From Amyelois transitella (taxonomy: Eukaryota; Arthropoda; Insecta; Lepidoptera; Pyralidae), in assembly GCF_032362555.1 (NCBI RefSeq), contig NC_083532.1, positions 4,477,001 to 4,541,000 of the forward strand: 64,000 nucleotides of DNA. The letters run 5' to 3'. Below, in pieces: positions 24,201-34,900 of this stretch. Below the pieces are notes generated by a model. The model was not told the origin of the DNA. It made no database searches and was given only the letters and a program-made list of their open reading frames with translations. The first letter of the stretch is position 1. Each line of letters starts with the position of its first letter. The translations under genes and the position numbers were made by a program.

Positions 24201-26906
24201 GGTACTACTACTTCTTGTTACATACATACAGACATAGGTACATCATACATACATATGGCCAGCAGGGCGCCCTCCTCGCACAGGTACTACTACTTCTTGT
24301 TACATACATACAGACATACATAGGTACATCATACATACATATGGCCAGCAGGGCGCCCTCCTCACACAGGTACTACTACTTCTTGTTACATACATACAGA
24401 CATAGGTACATCATACATACATATGGCCAGCAGGGCGCCCTCCTCGCACAGGTACTACTACTTCTTGTTACATACATACAGACATACATAGGTACATCAT
24501 ACATACATATGGCCAGCAGGGCGCCCTCCTCACACAGGTACTACTACTTCTTGTTACATACATACAGACATACATAGGTACATCATACATACATATGGCC
24601 AGCAGGGCGCCCTCCTCACACAGGTACTACTACTTCTTGTTACATACATACAGACATACATAGGTACATCATACATACATATGGCCAGCAGGGCGCCCTC
24701 CTCGCACAGGTACTACTACTTCTTGTTACATACAGACATACATAGGTACATCATACATACATATGGCCAGCAGGGCGCCCTCCTCGCACAGGTACTACTA
24801 CTTCTTGTTACATACATACAGACATAGGTACATCATACATACATATGGCCAGCAGGGCGCCCTCCTCACACAGGTACTACTACTTCTTGTTACATACATA
24901 CAGACATACATAGGTACATCATACATACATATGGCCAGCAGGGCGCCCTCCTCGCACAGGTACTACTACTTCTTGTTACATACATACAGACATACATAGG
25001 TACATCATACATACATATGGCCAGCAGGGCGCCCTCCTCGCACAGGTACTACTACTTCTTGTTACATACAGACATACATAGGTACATCATACATACATAT
25101 GGCCAGCAGGGCGCCCTCCTCACACAGGTACTACTACTTCTTGTTACATACAGACATACATAGGTACATCATACATACATATGGCCAGCAGGGCGCCCTC
25201 CTCACACAGGTACTACTACTTCTTGTTACATACAGACATACATAGGTACATCATACATACATATGGCCAGCAGGGCGCCCTCCTCGCACAGGTACTACTA
25301 CTTCTTGTTACATACAGACATACATAGGTACATCATACATACATATGGCCAGCAGGGCGCCCTCCTCGCACAGGTACTACTACTTCTTGTTACATACATA
25401 CAGACATACATAGGTACATCATACATACATATGGCCAGCAGGGCGCCTTCCTCGCACAGGTACTACTTGTTACATACATACAGACATACATAGGTACATC
25501 ATACATACATATGGCCAGCAGGGCGCCCTCCTCGCACAGGTATTGCTTGTTACATACATACAGACATACATCGTGCATGCATACATCGTGCATACATGCA
25601 TCGTGCATACATACATCGTGCTTACATACATCGTGCATACATACATAGTGCATGCATACATCGTGCATGCATACATCGTGCATACATGCATCGTGCATAC
25701 ATACATCGTGCTTACATACATCGTGCATATATACATAGTGCATACATACATCGTGCATGCATACATCGTGCATGCATTAATATATACGGAACAAATTACA
25801 CAGATTGAGTTAGCCTCGAAGTAAGTTCGAGACTTGTGTTACGAGATACTAACTCAACGATACTATATTTTATAATAAAATACTTATAATACCCAGGTCA
25901 ATCAGAGAAAGTTCGTTTCTCATCATGCCCTGGCCGGGATTCGAACCCGGGACCTACTGTGTCACAGACAAGCGCACAACCGCTGCGCCACAGAGGCCGT
26001 CTTAAACGTTAAAAGTGGTATAAAAAAAAAGGGACTGTTTTTTTATATTGAGATTAACAGATTTTATTTTTACGGCGGACGAAGTCGCCGGCAACAGTCA
26101 GTGGTGAATATCAGGCAAGGCCGATTACTTTAATTATAATGTTAAACTGAATATAATTAAAAAAATTACAGGCTAAAGAGTCACACAGCGCCGTCTCATA
26201 ATGAAAGAAGATTCGCCGCTTGGATCGGTAAGTTATACATTTATTATTCTTCTCCAACCGTGTAACAATTTCTGAAGCTCGAGGTGCGTCCATTTTTCAT
26301 TTATTCATATAATCACGTCTATATCTCTTGCGGGATAGACAGAGCCAGCAGTCTTGATAGGTCACGTTCAGCTGTTAGGCTTAATGATAGATATAAATGA
26401 TAGCTTTTGTCCGCTATATCCTGGATTGGGTGAGTCAGGCTTTTTACACGAAGCGACTTTGGTAATGACCTCCGAAACCATTGCACGGGAACCTTATCTG
26501 TATTAATAATAATAAAAGTTTATTTATTTTCTCCACAATAAACAAAGTATTAACCTAGTTACAGTAAATAATATATATTGTTGTAAATAATATTTATTAT
26601 TGTTGCGGTATTGAATTATGATTGAAGCTGCACTACATGTCTGATCCCTTAGTCGCCTTTTACAATATCAATGGGAAAGCTAAGTGGTCCAATTCCGGGA
26701 GCCACACGGCACATCTGATTTTTTATTATTTATTTTGTGATAGTTGTCTGTTGAGGTCAATAGATGGCGCTTGCAATTTTAACGCTTGTTTTTTATTTTC
26801 AGGCGGTTCAATCCTCGCGTCCATAGGATCGTTCCAGCAAATGTGGATTTCATCCCAAGAGTATGACGAAGGCGGCAAGGGGCAACTAGAAAGGAAATGC
26901 CCTTAA
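12230..26906 (+). CDS. Bap55: BAP55 / ACTL6A, actin-related BAF-complex subunit (nine exons, 428 aa)
   Basis: Nuclear actin-related protein; in the family it pairs with actin on the HSA helix of Brahma/BRG1-type remodellers and related complexes. Exons: 12230-12431, 13130-13281, 14333-14559, 15451-15568, 16879-17010, 17606-17756, 18189-18333, 26172-26227 and 26803-26906 (1287 nt). All junctions are GT-AG and phases agree; the length equals that of human ACTL6A to within one residue. Hallmarks are [12 protein letters not shown] near the start, the [18 protein letters not shown] and [16 protein letters not shown] actin-fold segments (exon 3), [12 protein letters not shown] (exon 6), [20 protein letters not shown] (exons 8-9) and the conserved LERKCP end. 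Exon 7 is extremely GC-rich and has diverged most from the usual family sequence. Intron 7 is 7838 bp and mostly a minisatellite built from the end of exon 7. Reading past the exon 7 donor meets a stop after 12 codons, so that intron must be removed from the first donor. Confidence 0.95.
12755..12990 (+). mobile_element. SINE-B copy in BAP55 intron 1
   Basis: Degenerate tRNA-like head (CTGTGGCGCAGTGGTGGTG, B-box GGTTCGAATCC) with the body and tail in the same order as at 4648. The body is more diverged than in other copies. Confidence 0.75.
13282..13624 (+). repeat. Bap55: Duplicated donor-adjacent intron segment after BAP55 exon 2
   Basis: The first about 48 intron bases (13282-13329: GTATGTGATG, then CATCGCCAGGCATTCTCCAG and ACTCGTTACATAC) recur at 13578-13624 with a few changes, including the GTATGTG donor hexamer. 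A SINE-A lies between the copies. A third scrap (AGACTCGTTA) follows the next SINE-A at 13887. Confidence 0.75.
13347..13577 (+). mobile_element. SINE-A copy
   Basis: Plus orientation from CCGTGTGGCCACTCCATCTC to the (TATG)n tail. The ACCGGCACC part of the 5' end is deleted. It sits between the duplicated donor-adjacent segments. Confidence 0.7.
13645..13886 (-). mobile_element. SINE-A copy
   Basis: Reverse orientation, complete to GGTGCCGGGAACCACACGGC-type end (13866-13886). Together with the previous copy it forms an inverted pair. Confidence 0.75.
14010..14205 (+). mobile_element. SINE-A, 5'-truncated
   Basis: Starts at CTACATCTCTTTCCCATGGA and ends at TATAGACGTGATTATCTG. It has a short internal duplication around GGCGATGCTAGCTGGGCTAG. 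Confidence 0.65.
14575..14900 (-). mobile_element. Rearranged SINE-A copies after BAP55 exon 3
   Basis: A reverse-oriented 3' part begins only about 18 bases after the exon 3 donor (CACGTCTTTTTCCCTTACGG) and is joined to a second partial copy from about 14758 ending at ACCACACGGCAC. The internal CTCAAGGAAAAACCTCGTAC stretch resembles family D. Confidence 0.6.
15141..15391 (+). mobile_element. Full-length SINE-A with target-site duplication
   Basis: Runs from TGTGGTTCCCGGCACC to the TATGTATG tail. It is flanked by CAGTAGAAGCG at 15130-15140 and 15392-15402. The 11-bp duplication and simple-repeat tail indicate target-primed reverse transcription. This copy best defines the element ends (about 250 bp). 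Confidence 0.8.
15586..15868 (+). mobile_element. RTE-type LINE 3' end
   Basis: The C-terminal part of an RTE-like endonuclease-reverse transcriptase frame: [15 protein letters not shown] and [13 protein letters not shown] coding segments, then CCGGGAAAGAGGCGTGA and (TATG)n. An in-frame stop replaces a Lys codon (TTTAGGACG). It begins about 18 bases after the BAP55 exon 4 donor. Confidence 0.75.
16150..16325 (+). repeat. Family C repeat
   Basis: GCAGTGCAGTCTGTTACCGC, GACGTCAACCAATGTTGTG and an AATAATGAAAAAAAAAG tail, in BAP55 intron 4. Confidence 0.55.
16365..16858 (-). mobile_element. Two Helitron-like repeats
   Basis: 16365-16640 (GCCCGCTACTTCGTCCGCG through TTATACATAATATTAGTAT) and 16655-16858 (AACTAGCAATCCGCCCCGGC through TATACTATGTAGTGATA) are reverse-oriented and adjacent. 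The second ends about 20 bases before BAP55 exon 5. Confidence 0.55.
17420..17550 (+). mobile_element. SINE-A 3' half
   Basis: ATTAAGTCAAACAGCTGAAC through CACTTGATTAATTG and ATGTATGTATG, in BAP55 intron 5. Exon 6 starts at 17606 and is preceded by more TATG tract. Confidence 0.6.
17784..17880 (-). mobile_element. SINE-A fragment after BAP55 exon 6
   Basis: Its CATA-rich tail (ATACATACACACACACACAT) starts eight bases after the exon 6 donor at 17757, followed by CACGTCTATATCCCTTGCGG. It is truncated at about 17880 by an RTE fragment. Confidence 0.65.
17881..18112. mobile_element. Inverted pair of RTE fragments
   Basis: 17890-17985 reads in plus orientation (TGGAGAGGATGAATGAAAAC, CAAGGAGAGTGTGGAGG). 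From about 17997 the sequence turns over and reads the reverse strand (GACCCTTTGCCAGGACGTCC to CACACTCTCCTTGTATTTCT). The arms share the AAGGAGAGTGTGGAGGG region and could fold as a hairpin about 75 bases before exon 7. Confidence 0.65.
18307..25556 (+). repeat. Bap55: Exon-junction minisatellite: 86 tandem copies of the BAP55 exon 7 3' end and donor
   Basis: The last bases of exon 7 (GCCAGCAGGGCGCCCTCCTC, then GCACAG) plus the donor GT recur in tandem. I located 86 downstream units, each starting ATGGCCAGCAGG, from 18377 to 25511, besides the parental copy at about 18307-18333. Unit lengths are 86 or 82 bp, except for the first and the last-but-one units (80 bp). The 82-bp units come in two kinds, each lacking one ACAT or TACA step of the CATA-rich part. 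Internal units have CAG|GTACTA and usually CTCACACAG; the first unit and the last unit keep the parental GTATTGCTTG. Units are otherwise almost identical. Because 86 and 82 are 2 and 1 modulo 3, adjacent units can give 78-160-codon open frames by chance; these are not genes. Confidence 0.95.
25557..25775 (+). repeat. Short-period tandem repeat at array end
   Basis: About 14 imperfect units of 12-16 bases around CATCGTGCATACATA, grading from the CATA-rich part of the last array unit. Open frames on both strands here are low complexity. Confidence 0.85.
25783..26004 (-). mobile_element. SINE-B copy, reverse
   Basis: Tail first (ACAAATTACACAGATTGAGT) and tRNA-like head last (GGATTCGAACCCGGGACC, CCGCTGCGCCACAGAGGCCG). 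It lies between the short-period repeat and BAP55 exon 8. Confidence 0.8.
26311..26713 (-). mobile_element. Split SINE-A pieces in BAP55 intron 8
   Basis: A 3' part at 26311-26395 (CACGTCTATATCTCTTGCGG) and a 5' part at 26640-26713 (CCCTTAGTCGCCTTTTACAA to GAGCCACACGGCAC), separated by a family D fragment (26404-26503) and AT-rich DNA. Confidence 0.5.
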
Positions 26907-27219
26907 ATTAATCAAAAAAGAAATAATTTAGCTTTATATAAAGCGTGTAAGGAACTACCATGTTTATCGCCTCGATAATATTTGAGGGCGCAGAATATCA
27001 TAGCAACTTTATGCCAAATCAAACTAAATAACGATCTTATTAGAAGTGTATTAAATTTAAAATCTAAAAACAAAATGTCTACTGCTATCTCGCTCGTTAT
27101 AGCGGACAGTTCAGTTCGCGGGGTCGATAAAAACATCTTTTTTTTAAATACTTACATATATGTGTTGTATAAAAGGACAGTGTCGCGTTTACTTTGTATG
27201 TGTATCGTATGAATGAGAA

Positions 27220-27225
27220 AATAAA
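27220..27225 (+). terminator. Bap55: Candidate BAP55 polyadenylation signal
   Basis: AATAAA about 314 bases after the stop codon, followed by T-rich DNA; a second candidate is GCAATAAATATTTTG near 27446. Assigned by position only. Confidence 0.4.
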
Positions 27226-27239
27226 TTTTAATTTTAATC

Positions 27240-28910
27240 CATTGTGAATAATTGATTTATTTTGAATTTTTTTTTTCAGGCGTATTAATAAATCCATATT
27301 AGTATTTATAAATGCGAAGTCTATCTGTCTGTTATATGCTCAAACCATAGCCGTTGTTTCATATTATTTTAAAATTGCGATACCCAACAGGGTTCATATT
27401 GTACCTATTTATTAGAAGTAACTGTAATTCAACATTATTATATGCAATAAATATTTTGAATTGAATTGAATAGATCGATAGATACTAAATCGATTTTAAA
27501 TGCTATGCATATGCTGATTTATACTGAAATTTTCCACGGGTATGGATGAAAAACTTTAGTATATCTTAAGACCGCTGGGTCTAGCTAGACATGAAATTTG
27601 GCGTTCAGTTTCTCCTACATATATATATATATATACTTATAATCACGTCTATATTCCTTGCGGGGTAGACAGAGCCAACAGTCTTGAAAAGACTTATTGA
27701 TAGAATTAGTTTCTTATAGAAGTGCACTAAGAGTGGATTTCCCAAAATTCCCAAGGGAATGGGAATTATTGTGATTTTTCGTTTTACGCGAGCGGCGTAC
27801 TTCCTCTAGTAAAACCATTTCCTTTTTCAATAGACACTTTATTAAGTAAAATCTTATGAATAAAATCACATATCTTATGCAACTTAAGTCTTACTCTCGT
27901 AAAGCTATACACATTATGCACTTATTTTCAGTTTGGTGATCCAAAAATACACGATATTGATCCGTAAAATTCACACTTTTTGTGATAAATTTCTATCGAA
28001 ACCAAACTCTCCTTTATATCGTGGTTAAAAGCGGCCTCTGGGGTAACAGTGATTATGTTTTCAACTCTCTTCTAGTAGCCCTGAGTGCGCCTTTAAAAGT
28101 GTGTTTTAAAGTCCTGAAGTAGGATTTTTACACGAAACGACTCCCGTCTGACCTCCGCAACTTTTGCAGGGGAACCTAACACATTGGAACATATTAACAC
28201 ATCCAGTTGCCTGAATGTGCTGATTTTTATTCACACGAGGTTTTTCCTCGTCAGAGCATTAGTTATAGCTATCAAAATAATGTATAATTCCAATTTATGC
28301 TTTTCAACCACAGTCCAATGTTAAGGTTCCAAAGGGAAAGGCTTATAAACTTGGAATTCTACTTTTAGGCGATGAGCTAGCAACCTGTCACCATATGAAT
28401 CTCAATTCTATCATTAAACAGCTGAGCGTGGCCTATTAGTCTTTTCAAGACTTGTGGCTCTGTCTACCCCTCTAGGGATATAGACGTGATCATATGTATG
28501 TATGTAATTTCCAAAGTTTGCGGAAGTCAGACGGGAATCGCTTCGTGTAAAAACCTGACTCACCCAATCCAGGGTCCATGGTCAAAGGCGCACCCCGGGC
28601 TCCTCTCCAGAGTGGTGAGGATGTGACCGTGACTAAAGCTAAGATGATGAAGACAGACTCTTCTATAAATAATTCTTCTTCTTCATGTATTTCATTCCCG
28701 AAAAAGCATTGCTGCTGTAAATTCCAGGTTTCGAAAATTTCCTATCACAAATTCGATTTAAAATTTTTATGTGAAAGCTAAAATACTTTGATGACACACT
28801 AAGCTGTTGTCTGTGACTTCCATCCATCTTAAAACTGTATAAATTTTAACATATCATGTTATTCCAATGTCTAAAAAAAAAGATTTCGATTTATTCATCT
28901 CTTTAGCAAT
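27240..28910. other. Convergent intergenic region
   Basis: Separates BAP55 (plus) from the zinc-finger gene (minus). It holds a SINE-A fragment (27645-27705), family D pieces (28112-28270 and 28508-28640), a SINE-A 3' portion (28325-28507) and probably both 3' UTRs. No gene recognised. Confidence 0.45.
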
Positions 28911-31900
28911 TCAAATGCTGACGGCATTCGCTCCGTGTTCATCTTTAATATGTTTCTTGAACTCCATTTTTGTGGAACACTCGAAACCGCACGCTCCGCA
29001 GACTAACACATGAGCCTCGTCCACTTCCTTGCTATCCAAACCGCTAATTGATACCACCGCTGTAATAAAAATTATATTTTATTAGCCAACCGCCTTGAAA
29101 AGATTTAAAACGTCTTGTTCAGCTGTATGGTAATGTATAATTAGATGAACTAAAGTACAAAAAATATTCCGTACATGGTCCTTCGGGCCGGATTTCTTAT
29201 GGTCCTTCGCGCGAGCCGGATTTCCAATATGGTCCTTCGAGACGGATTTATAACTTGTCAATTTCTTAGATTTTAAGAGATACTTACTGTCGGTCTGTTT
29301 GTGTAGATGTCTCTCCTGCACATGTTTCATGAGCTGTGAGTGTGTGTTCGCCTTGTACGGGCACTTGGCGCATTGTAGCGGCGCTCCGGCCCTACCGGCG
29401 CGAACTCGGGCGCCCGACGAGTGCTCCTCTGCCTGTGAGGGCACAATTAGCTTTGTATAATATCAATAACTTTTTCTGATTGGGCTGGGTCTTGGATGTA
29501 TTATAAAATATAGTATCGTTGAGTTAGTATCTCGTAACGCAAGTCTCGAATTTACTACGGGGCTAACTCAATCAGTGTAATTTGTCAATAAAAAAAAAAA
29601 AAAAAACTGCCGACTTCTTACAAAGAAGGAGCTATGAATGCGGATGAAGCGAAATTATTCAGGGCTCATGAGCATGACAAGTGGGAAGAATTCTCTACCT
29701 ACCCCTCTGGGAAAGAGGCGTGTTTTTTTGTATGTTCTGTCGCTTTTCGCTGTTTATCCTATACAAATCGGAATCATACTTAATGATAGTAGAAATTCCA
29801 TAATAACCACTAGCTTTTGCATGGGGCTTCAATGATGGAATTTAAGGTTCAAATACATACATACATATCACGTGTTCCCTTACGGGGTAGGCGGAGCCGA
29901 CAATCTTTCAAAAAACTGAAACGCCCAATCCAGGTTCATCTGTATAGTTTTTATGATGTAATTGAGATTCAAATAGTTTGCTAGCCCATCGCCTACAAGA
30001 GGAATCTCAAGTTTACAATCCCTACCCCTTAATCACCACGACATCCATGGAAAACAGATGGGGAGTGGTCCTATTCATTTTTTTTTATCTATGCCGGGAA
30101 CCACACGGCACGAACGAACGAATGAATGAACGAATGAATATTTGCACTCACCTTGTGCGCGGTCATTTCTTTGACGGCGTTACATTTGAAATGACACATC
30201 TTGCACGAGTATAGGAACAGTTTGAAATTGGGCGAAGCGAGCAACTCGTGCGGCGGTGGAAATTCCGCTTTCCTCTTCCGCCCATGTTTCTTAGACAGAT
30301 TCGTAGTTTGAGTTAATTCAGCACTGTAACAAATTGTCAACCAATCAATACATACATATAATGCGGGGTGGACAGAGCCAACAGTCTTAAAATTACTGAT
30401 AGTTAACCAGTTTGGCTTACTGATTGAATTGAGATTCATATAAAATGACAGGTTGCTAGCCCGTCGCTTAAAAGAAGAATCTAAAGTTTATAAGCCTATT
30501 TCTCAGTCGACTTTTACGTCATCCATGGGAAAGAAGTGTCGTAATATTCACCACCGGACTTGTTACAAAGACATACTCATTTAAACGTCTCGGCCATTAA
30601 AAATCGATATGTATATCTATAACTTTGCAAAAGTCATCATTTCGGAACACTTTTGCAGAATTGTTCGTGAATGCCCTACAGTTAGTGACGTATAATGCTA
30701 TCAATACGTTATTTGAAAATTTCATCGCGTCAGCACTTGCTCGCAATTAATACCAGGCATGACATGTCTGAGCATGTTAAGTGAAAAAGAAATATTAATA
30801 AACACGCTGTGCCCGCGACTTCGTCCGCGTGGAACAGTTATTTTTGGGCATCATTGAAGCCCTCAAGGATGAATAATTTTCCCCGTTTTTTTTCACATTT
30901 TCTTTTATTTTATTAATAAATTAGCTGTGCCCGCGACTTCGTCCGCGTGGAACAGTTATTTTTGGGCATCATTGAAGCCGTCAAGGATGAATAATTTTCC
31001 CGTTTTTTTTCACATTTACTTTTATTTTATTTATAAACTAGCCGTTCCCGCGACTTCGTCCGCGTGGAATAGTTATTTTTGGGCATCATTGAAGCCCTCA
31101 AGGATGAATAATTTTCCCCGTTTTTTTTTTCACATTTTTTATTAATTTATTTGCTCCTCATAGTTGCAGCGTGATGTTATATAGCCTAACTAGCGACCCG
31201 CCCCGGCTTCGCACGGGTGCAAAATTATAAATTTTATTATACATAAAAACCTTCCTCTTGAATCACTCTACCTGTTACAAAAAACCGCATCAAAATCCGT
31301 TGCGTAATTTTAAAGATTGAAGCATACAGACAAACAGACTAAAATAGCGACTTTGTTTTATACTATGTAGTGATGCAGATCCATACAAATTCGCGATTGA
31401 GAAAAAAACTGTAAATTTAGAAAATAAAGAAATCATCTTACCTTCTCTTCAAAGCTTTCGCTCTTTCTAATATATCTGCAGGACTGAGCTTTTCATTCTG
31501 AAACAAAAAAACAAACAAAATATTAAACAAACGAATGATGAGAAACTAATATTTTCTAATTGCCCTGAGTCTTGAATGTTCATACATACATACATACATA
31601 AAATCACGCCTCTTTCCCGGAGCGGTAGGCAGAGACTACCTCTTTCCACTTGCCACGATCTCTGCATACTTCCTTCGCTTCATCCACATTCATAACTCTC
31701 TTCCTGCAAGCTCGGCGGTTTCGGGTACTCTTGACCTGACCCTTTACCAGGACAGTCTTTTCGAGACTGTCACCTCCGTCTACCCCGCAAGGGATAAATA
31801 CCTGATAACAATTATGTATGTTGGCTCACTCACCCTAACGGGCAGTCAAGACTGTCAGCTCTGTCTACCCCGCAATGGATAAATACATACATACATACAT

Positions 31901-34900
31901 ATAATTACGTCTATATCCCTTGCGGGGTAGACAGAGCTAACAGTCTTGTAGACTGATAGGCTACGTTCAGCTATTTGGCTTTAAGATAGAATTGAGATTC
32001 TAATAGTGACGGGTTGCTAGCCCATCGCCTAAAAGGAGAATTTCAAGTTTATAAGTCTATAGATAAATACCTGATAACAATTATGTATGTATGCACTCAC
32101 TCTAACGGGCAGTCAAGACTGTCAGCTCTGTCTACCCCGCAAGGGACAAGGACGTGATTATAATCATGTCACTTACTTGACGGCCTCTGTGGCGCAGCGG
32201 TAGTGCGCTTGTCTGTGACACCGGAGGTCCCGTGTTCGAATCCCGGCCAGGGCATGATGAGAAACGAACTTTTTCTAATTGGCCTGGGTCTTGGATGTTT
32301 ATCTATATAAGTATTTATTATAAAATATAGTATCGTTGAGTTAGTATCTCGTAACACAAGTCTCGAACTTACTTCGAGGCTAACTCGATCTGTGTAATTT
32401 GTCCCGTATATATTTATACTCACTCTAACGGGCAGCTCCTCCCGTTTGACCTGAACGGTGTCCTCTGCACCAGACTGCAGGAACAGCAGAGGGCCCTGCT
32501 GGCCGTCCATCACCACGAACGTTTCTTGGTTTTCAGGATCTGGGTAACAATTAATAGACATACATCCTACTACTATTATAAAGGCGAAAGTTTGTATGGA
32601 TGTTTGTTACTCTTTCACGCAAAAACTACTGAACCGATTACCATGAAATTTGGTATGCAGGTAGCTGAATACCCAGAATAACACATAGGCTACTTTTTAT
32701 CCCAGAGTTCCCGCGGGATTGATAGGGTTTCCATGCGGACGAAGTCGCGGGCGGCCTCTAGTACATACATATTGCAAGTGCCTTTTTAACAAGACACTCT
32801 CTGACCTATACTTATTACTTACTAACTTAGGATAAGTGTATTGTTACTAACAAAAATGAGTCAATGGTCACTTGAATAAATAAATTTATTATTATTATTA
32901 TGTTTATCCTCTTGGATTTCACGGGTCTATACATACACCCCGGATTTTTGAGAGGCTTGCGTGGGGATATGAATGCAACACGTAGAGGCCCTTTGGAGAA
33001 GTTGATGTTATGTTGTTCTCCTTCCAAAACCCGTTCCCTTATTATTATTATACTAAAATTATAAAGCTGAAGAGTTTGTTTCTTCATTTGAACGAGCTAA
33101 TATCAGGAACTTCTGGTTCGAATTGAAAAATTCTTTTTGCGTTGAATAGACCATTTATCGAGAAAGGCTTTAGGCTATATAACATCACGCTGCAACTATA
33201 AGGAGCGAAGGAATAATGGAGAATTTGAAAAAAAAAACGGGGAGAATTATTCACCCTTGAGGGCTTCAATGATGCTCAAAATAACTATTCCACGCGGGCG
33301 GAGTCGCGGTCGCGGACACAGCTAGTATCAAAATATTAGCTCGTTCAATGTATTCAAGAGACAATAAGCCGAGCACATAATCTCAATTTACTGAACTTTT
33401 GCAGTTATAGGGTAGGCTTATAAACTTGGGATTCTTCTTTTAGGCGATGGGTTAGCAACCTGTCACTATTTGAATCTCAATTCTATCATTGAGCCAAACA
33501 GCTGAACGTGGCCTACCAGTCTCATCAAGACTGTTCGGCTCTGTCTACCCCGCAAGGGATGTAGACGTGACCATATGTATGTATGTAAATCCCGTGGAAT
33601 TTACGAAAAACCCTCTTATTAAGACTGCCGGCTCTGTCCACCTCGCAAGGGATATGAGACGTGATTATAAAAAAATCACTACATAGTATAAAACAAAGTC
33701 ACCATTTTAGCCTGTTTGTCTGTATGCTTAAATCTTAAAAATTACGCAACGGATTTTGATGCGGTTTTTTTTTTGTAACAGGTAGAGTGATTCAAGAGGA
33801 AGGTTTAAAGCTCAAATTGACTGTACGCATTAGTTAGAAAACGTTTGTATGGGATAAAGAAAACGACTGTTTTTAAGGTTTTTCAGGCAATTATTTGGTA
33901 TTTTTTCGGCGTAAAAACCATCCTTGAACTTCGACGAATATTAAAAAAAAAGAATTGGCCAAATTGGTCCAGGCGTTCTTGAGTTATGCGCTTACCAACA
34001 CATTTAGCGATTCATTTTTATATTATCTATACTAATATTATAAAGCTGAAGAGTTTGTTTTGTTTGTTTGTTTGTTTAAACGCGCTAATCTCAGAAACTT
34101 CTGAACCGATTTGAATAATTCTTTCACTGTTAGATAGTCTATTTATCGAGGAAGGCTATAGGCTACATTTTATCCCGGATTTCCTACGGGAAAGCCGAGG
34201 AGGATGTTTGCAAAAATAAGTATGATGCCCAAAATAATTATTCCACGCGGACGAAGTCGCGGGCACAGCTAGTATAAGATAAGATAACATTTATAATTTT
34301 GCAACCGTGTGCGAAGCCGGGGCGGGTCGCTAGTAAATGATAAATTAATCGAGACTCTGTCATACCCTCCTGATCGCTAGACTGCAGTACACACGCTACA
34401 GTGTCCTGGGTGACCTCGCTCCCTGTGTCGGCGTTTGCGACCAGCTTGTAGGTCGTGTCAGGGCCGTCCTCACATCTGAAACGTGAGAAGAAAAAATAAA
34501 AATCCAAAGTCCCACTTCTAACAACAATTCGAACAATCTGAACAATGTATTGTCCACATTCTACTGCAAGTTTCGATAATAGGGATGTGGACTATTTTTG
34601 GGAAAGTGTTTAAAACCATGCATAAGTACCAAATATAACCCAAACTATTTATTATTATTTTTTTATTTCAAGTAATTCCTTTAAAATAATTTATTTAAAA
34701 TTCCATTTAAAATATCGCGCCAAAACGCGGATACCTGTCAAACGGCCGCTGTGACGTCACGCGTTATAAAATATTGTCGAAGTTGTATGTATGTAATAGT
34801 TATTTCGTAGTTGTGTGATAATATGAATTCAAAATTTTATAAATATTGTGCAATGTCGCAGTGTAAAAGTACAACTATTAAAACATCTGAAAACTGTTTA

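Larger units (their letters stand above)
31826..32436 (-). repeat. Triplicated donor of zinc-finger exon 5
   Basis: Read on the minus strand, CTGCCCGTTAGAGTGAGT spans the genuine end of exon 5 (32424) and its donor. The same 12 exon bases plus GTGAGT recur at 32094-32112, and with one change (TTAGGGTGAGT) at 31826-31844. The two extra copies are each followed by a TATG/CATA tract and are 268 bases apart. A SINE-B lies between the genuine donor and the first extra copy. Confidence 0.8.

Noticed and set aside
18377..25556. Many open frames of 78-160 codons inside the array, all starting MASRAPSSH
   Set aside because: They arise because the array units contain exon-derived sequence and few stops; frames change with 82/86-bp unit lengths and end at arbitrary units. 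They are shadows of the repeat.
18377..25556. CRISPR-like array
   Set aside because: Units are contiguous tandem repeats without unique spacers, and the genome is clearly animal.
25390..25824. Frames on both strands rich in MHDVC and IHRAY-like repeats
   Set aside because: Translation of a 12-16-base simple repeat; low complexity on both strands.
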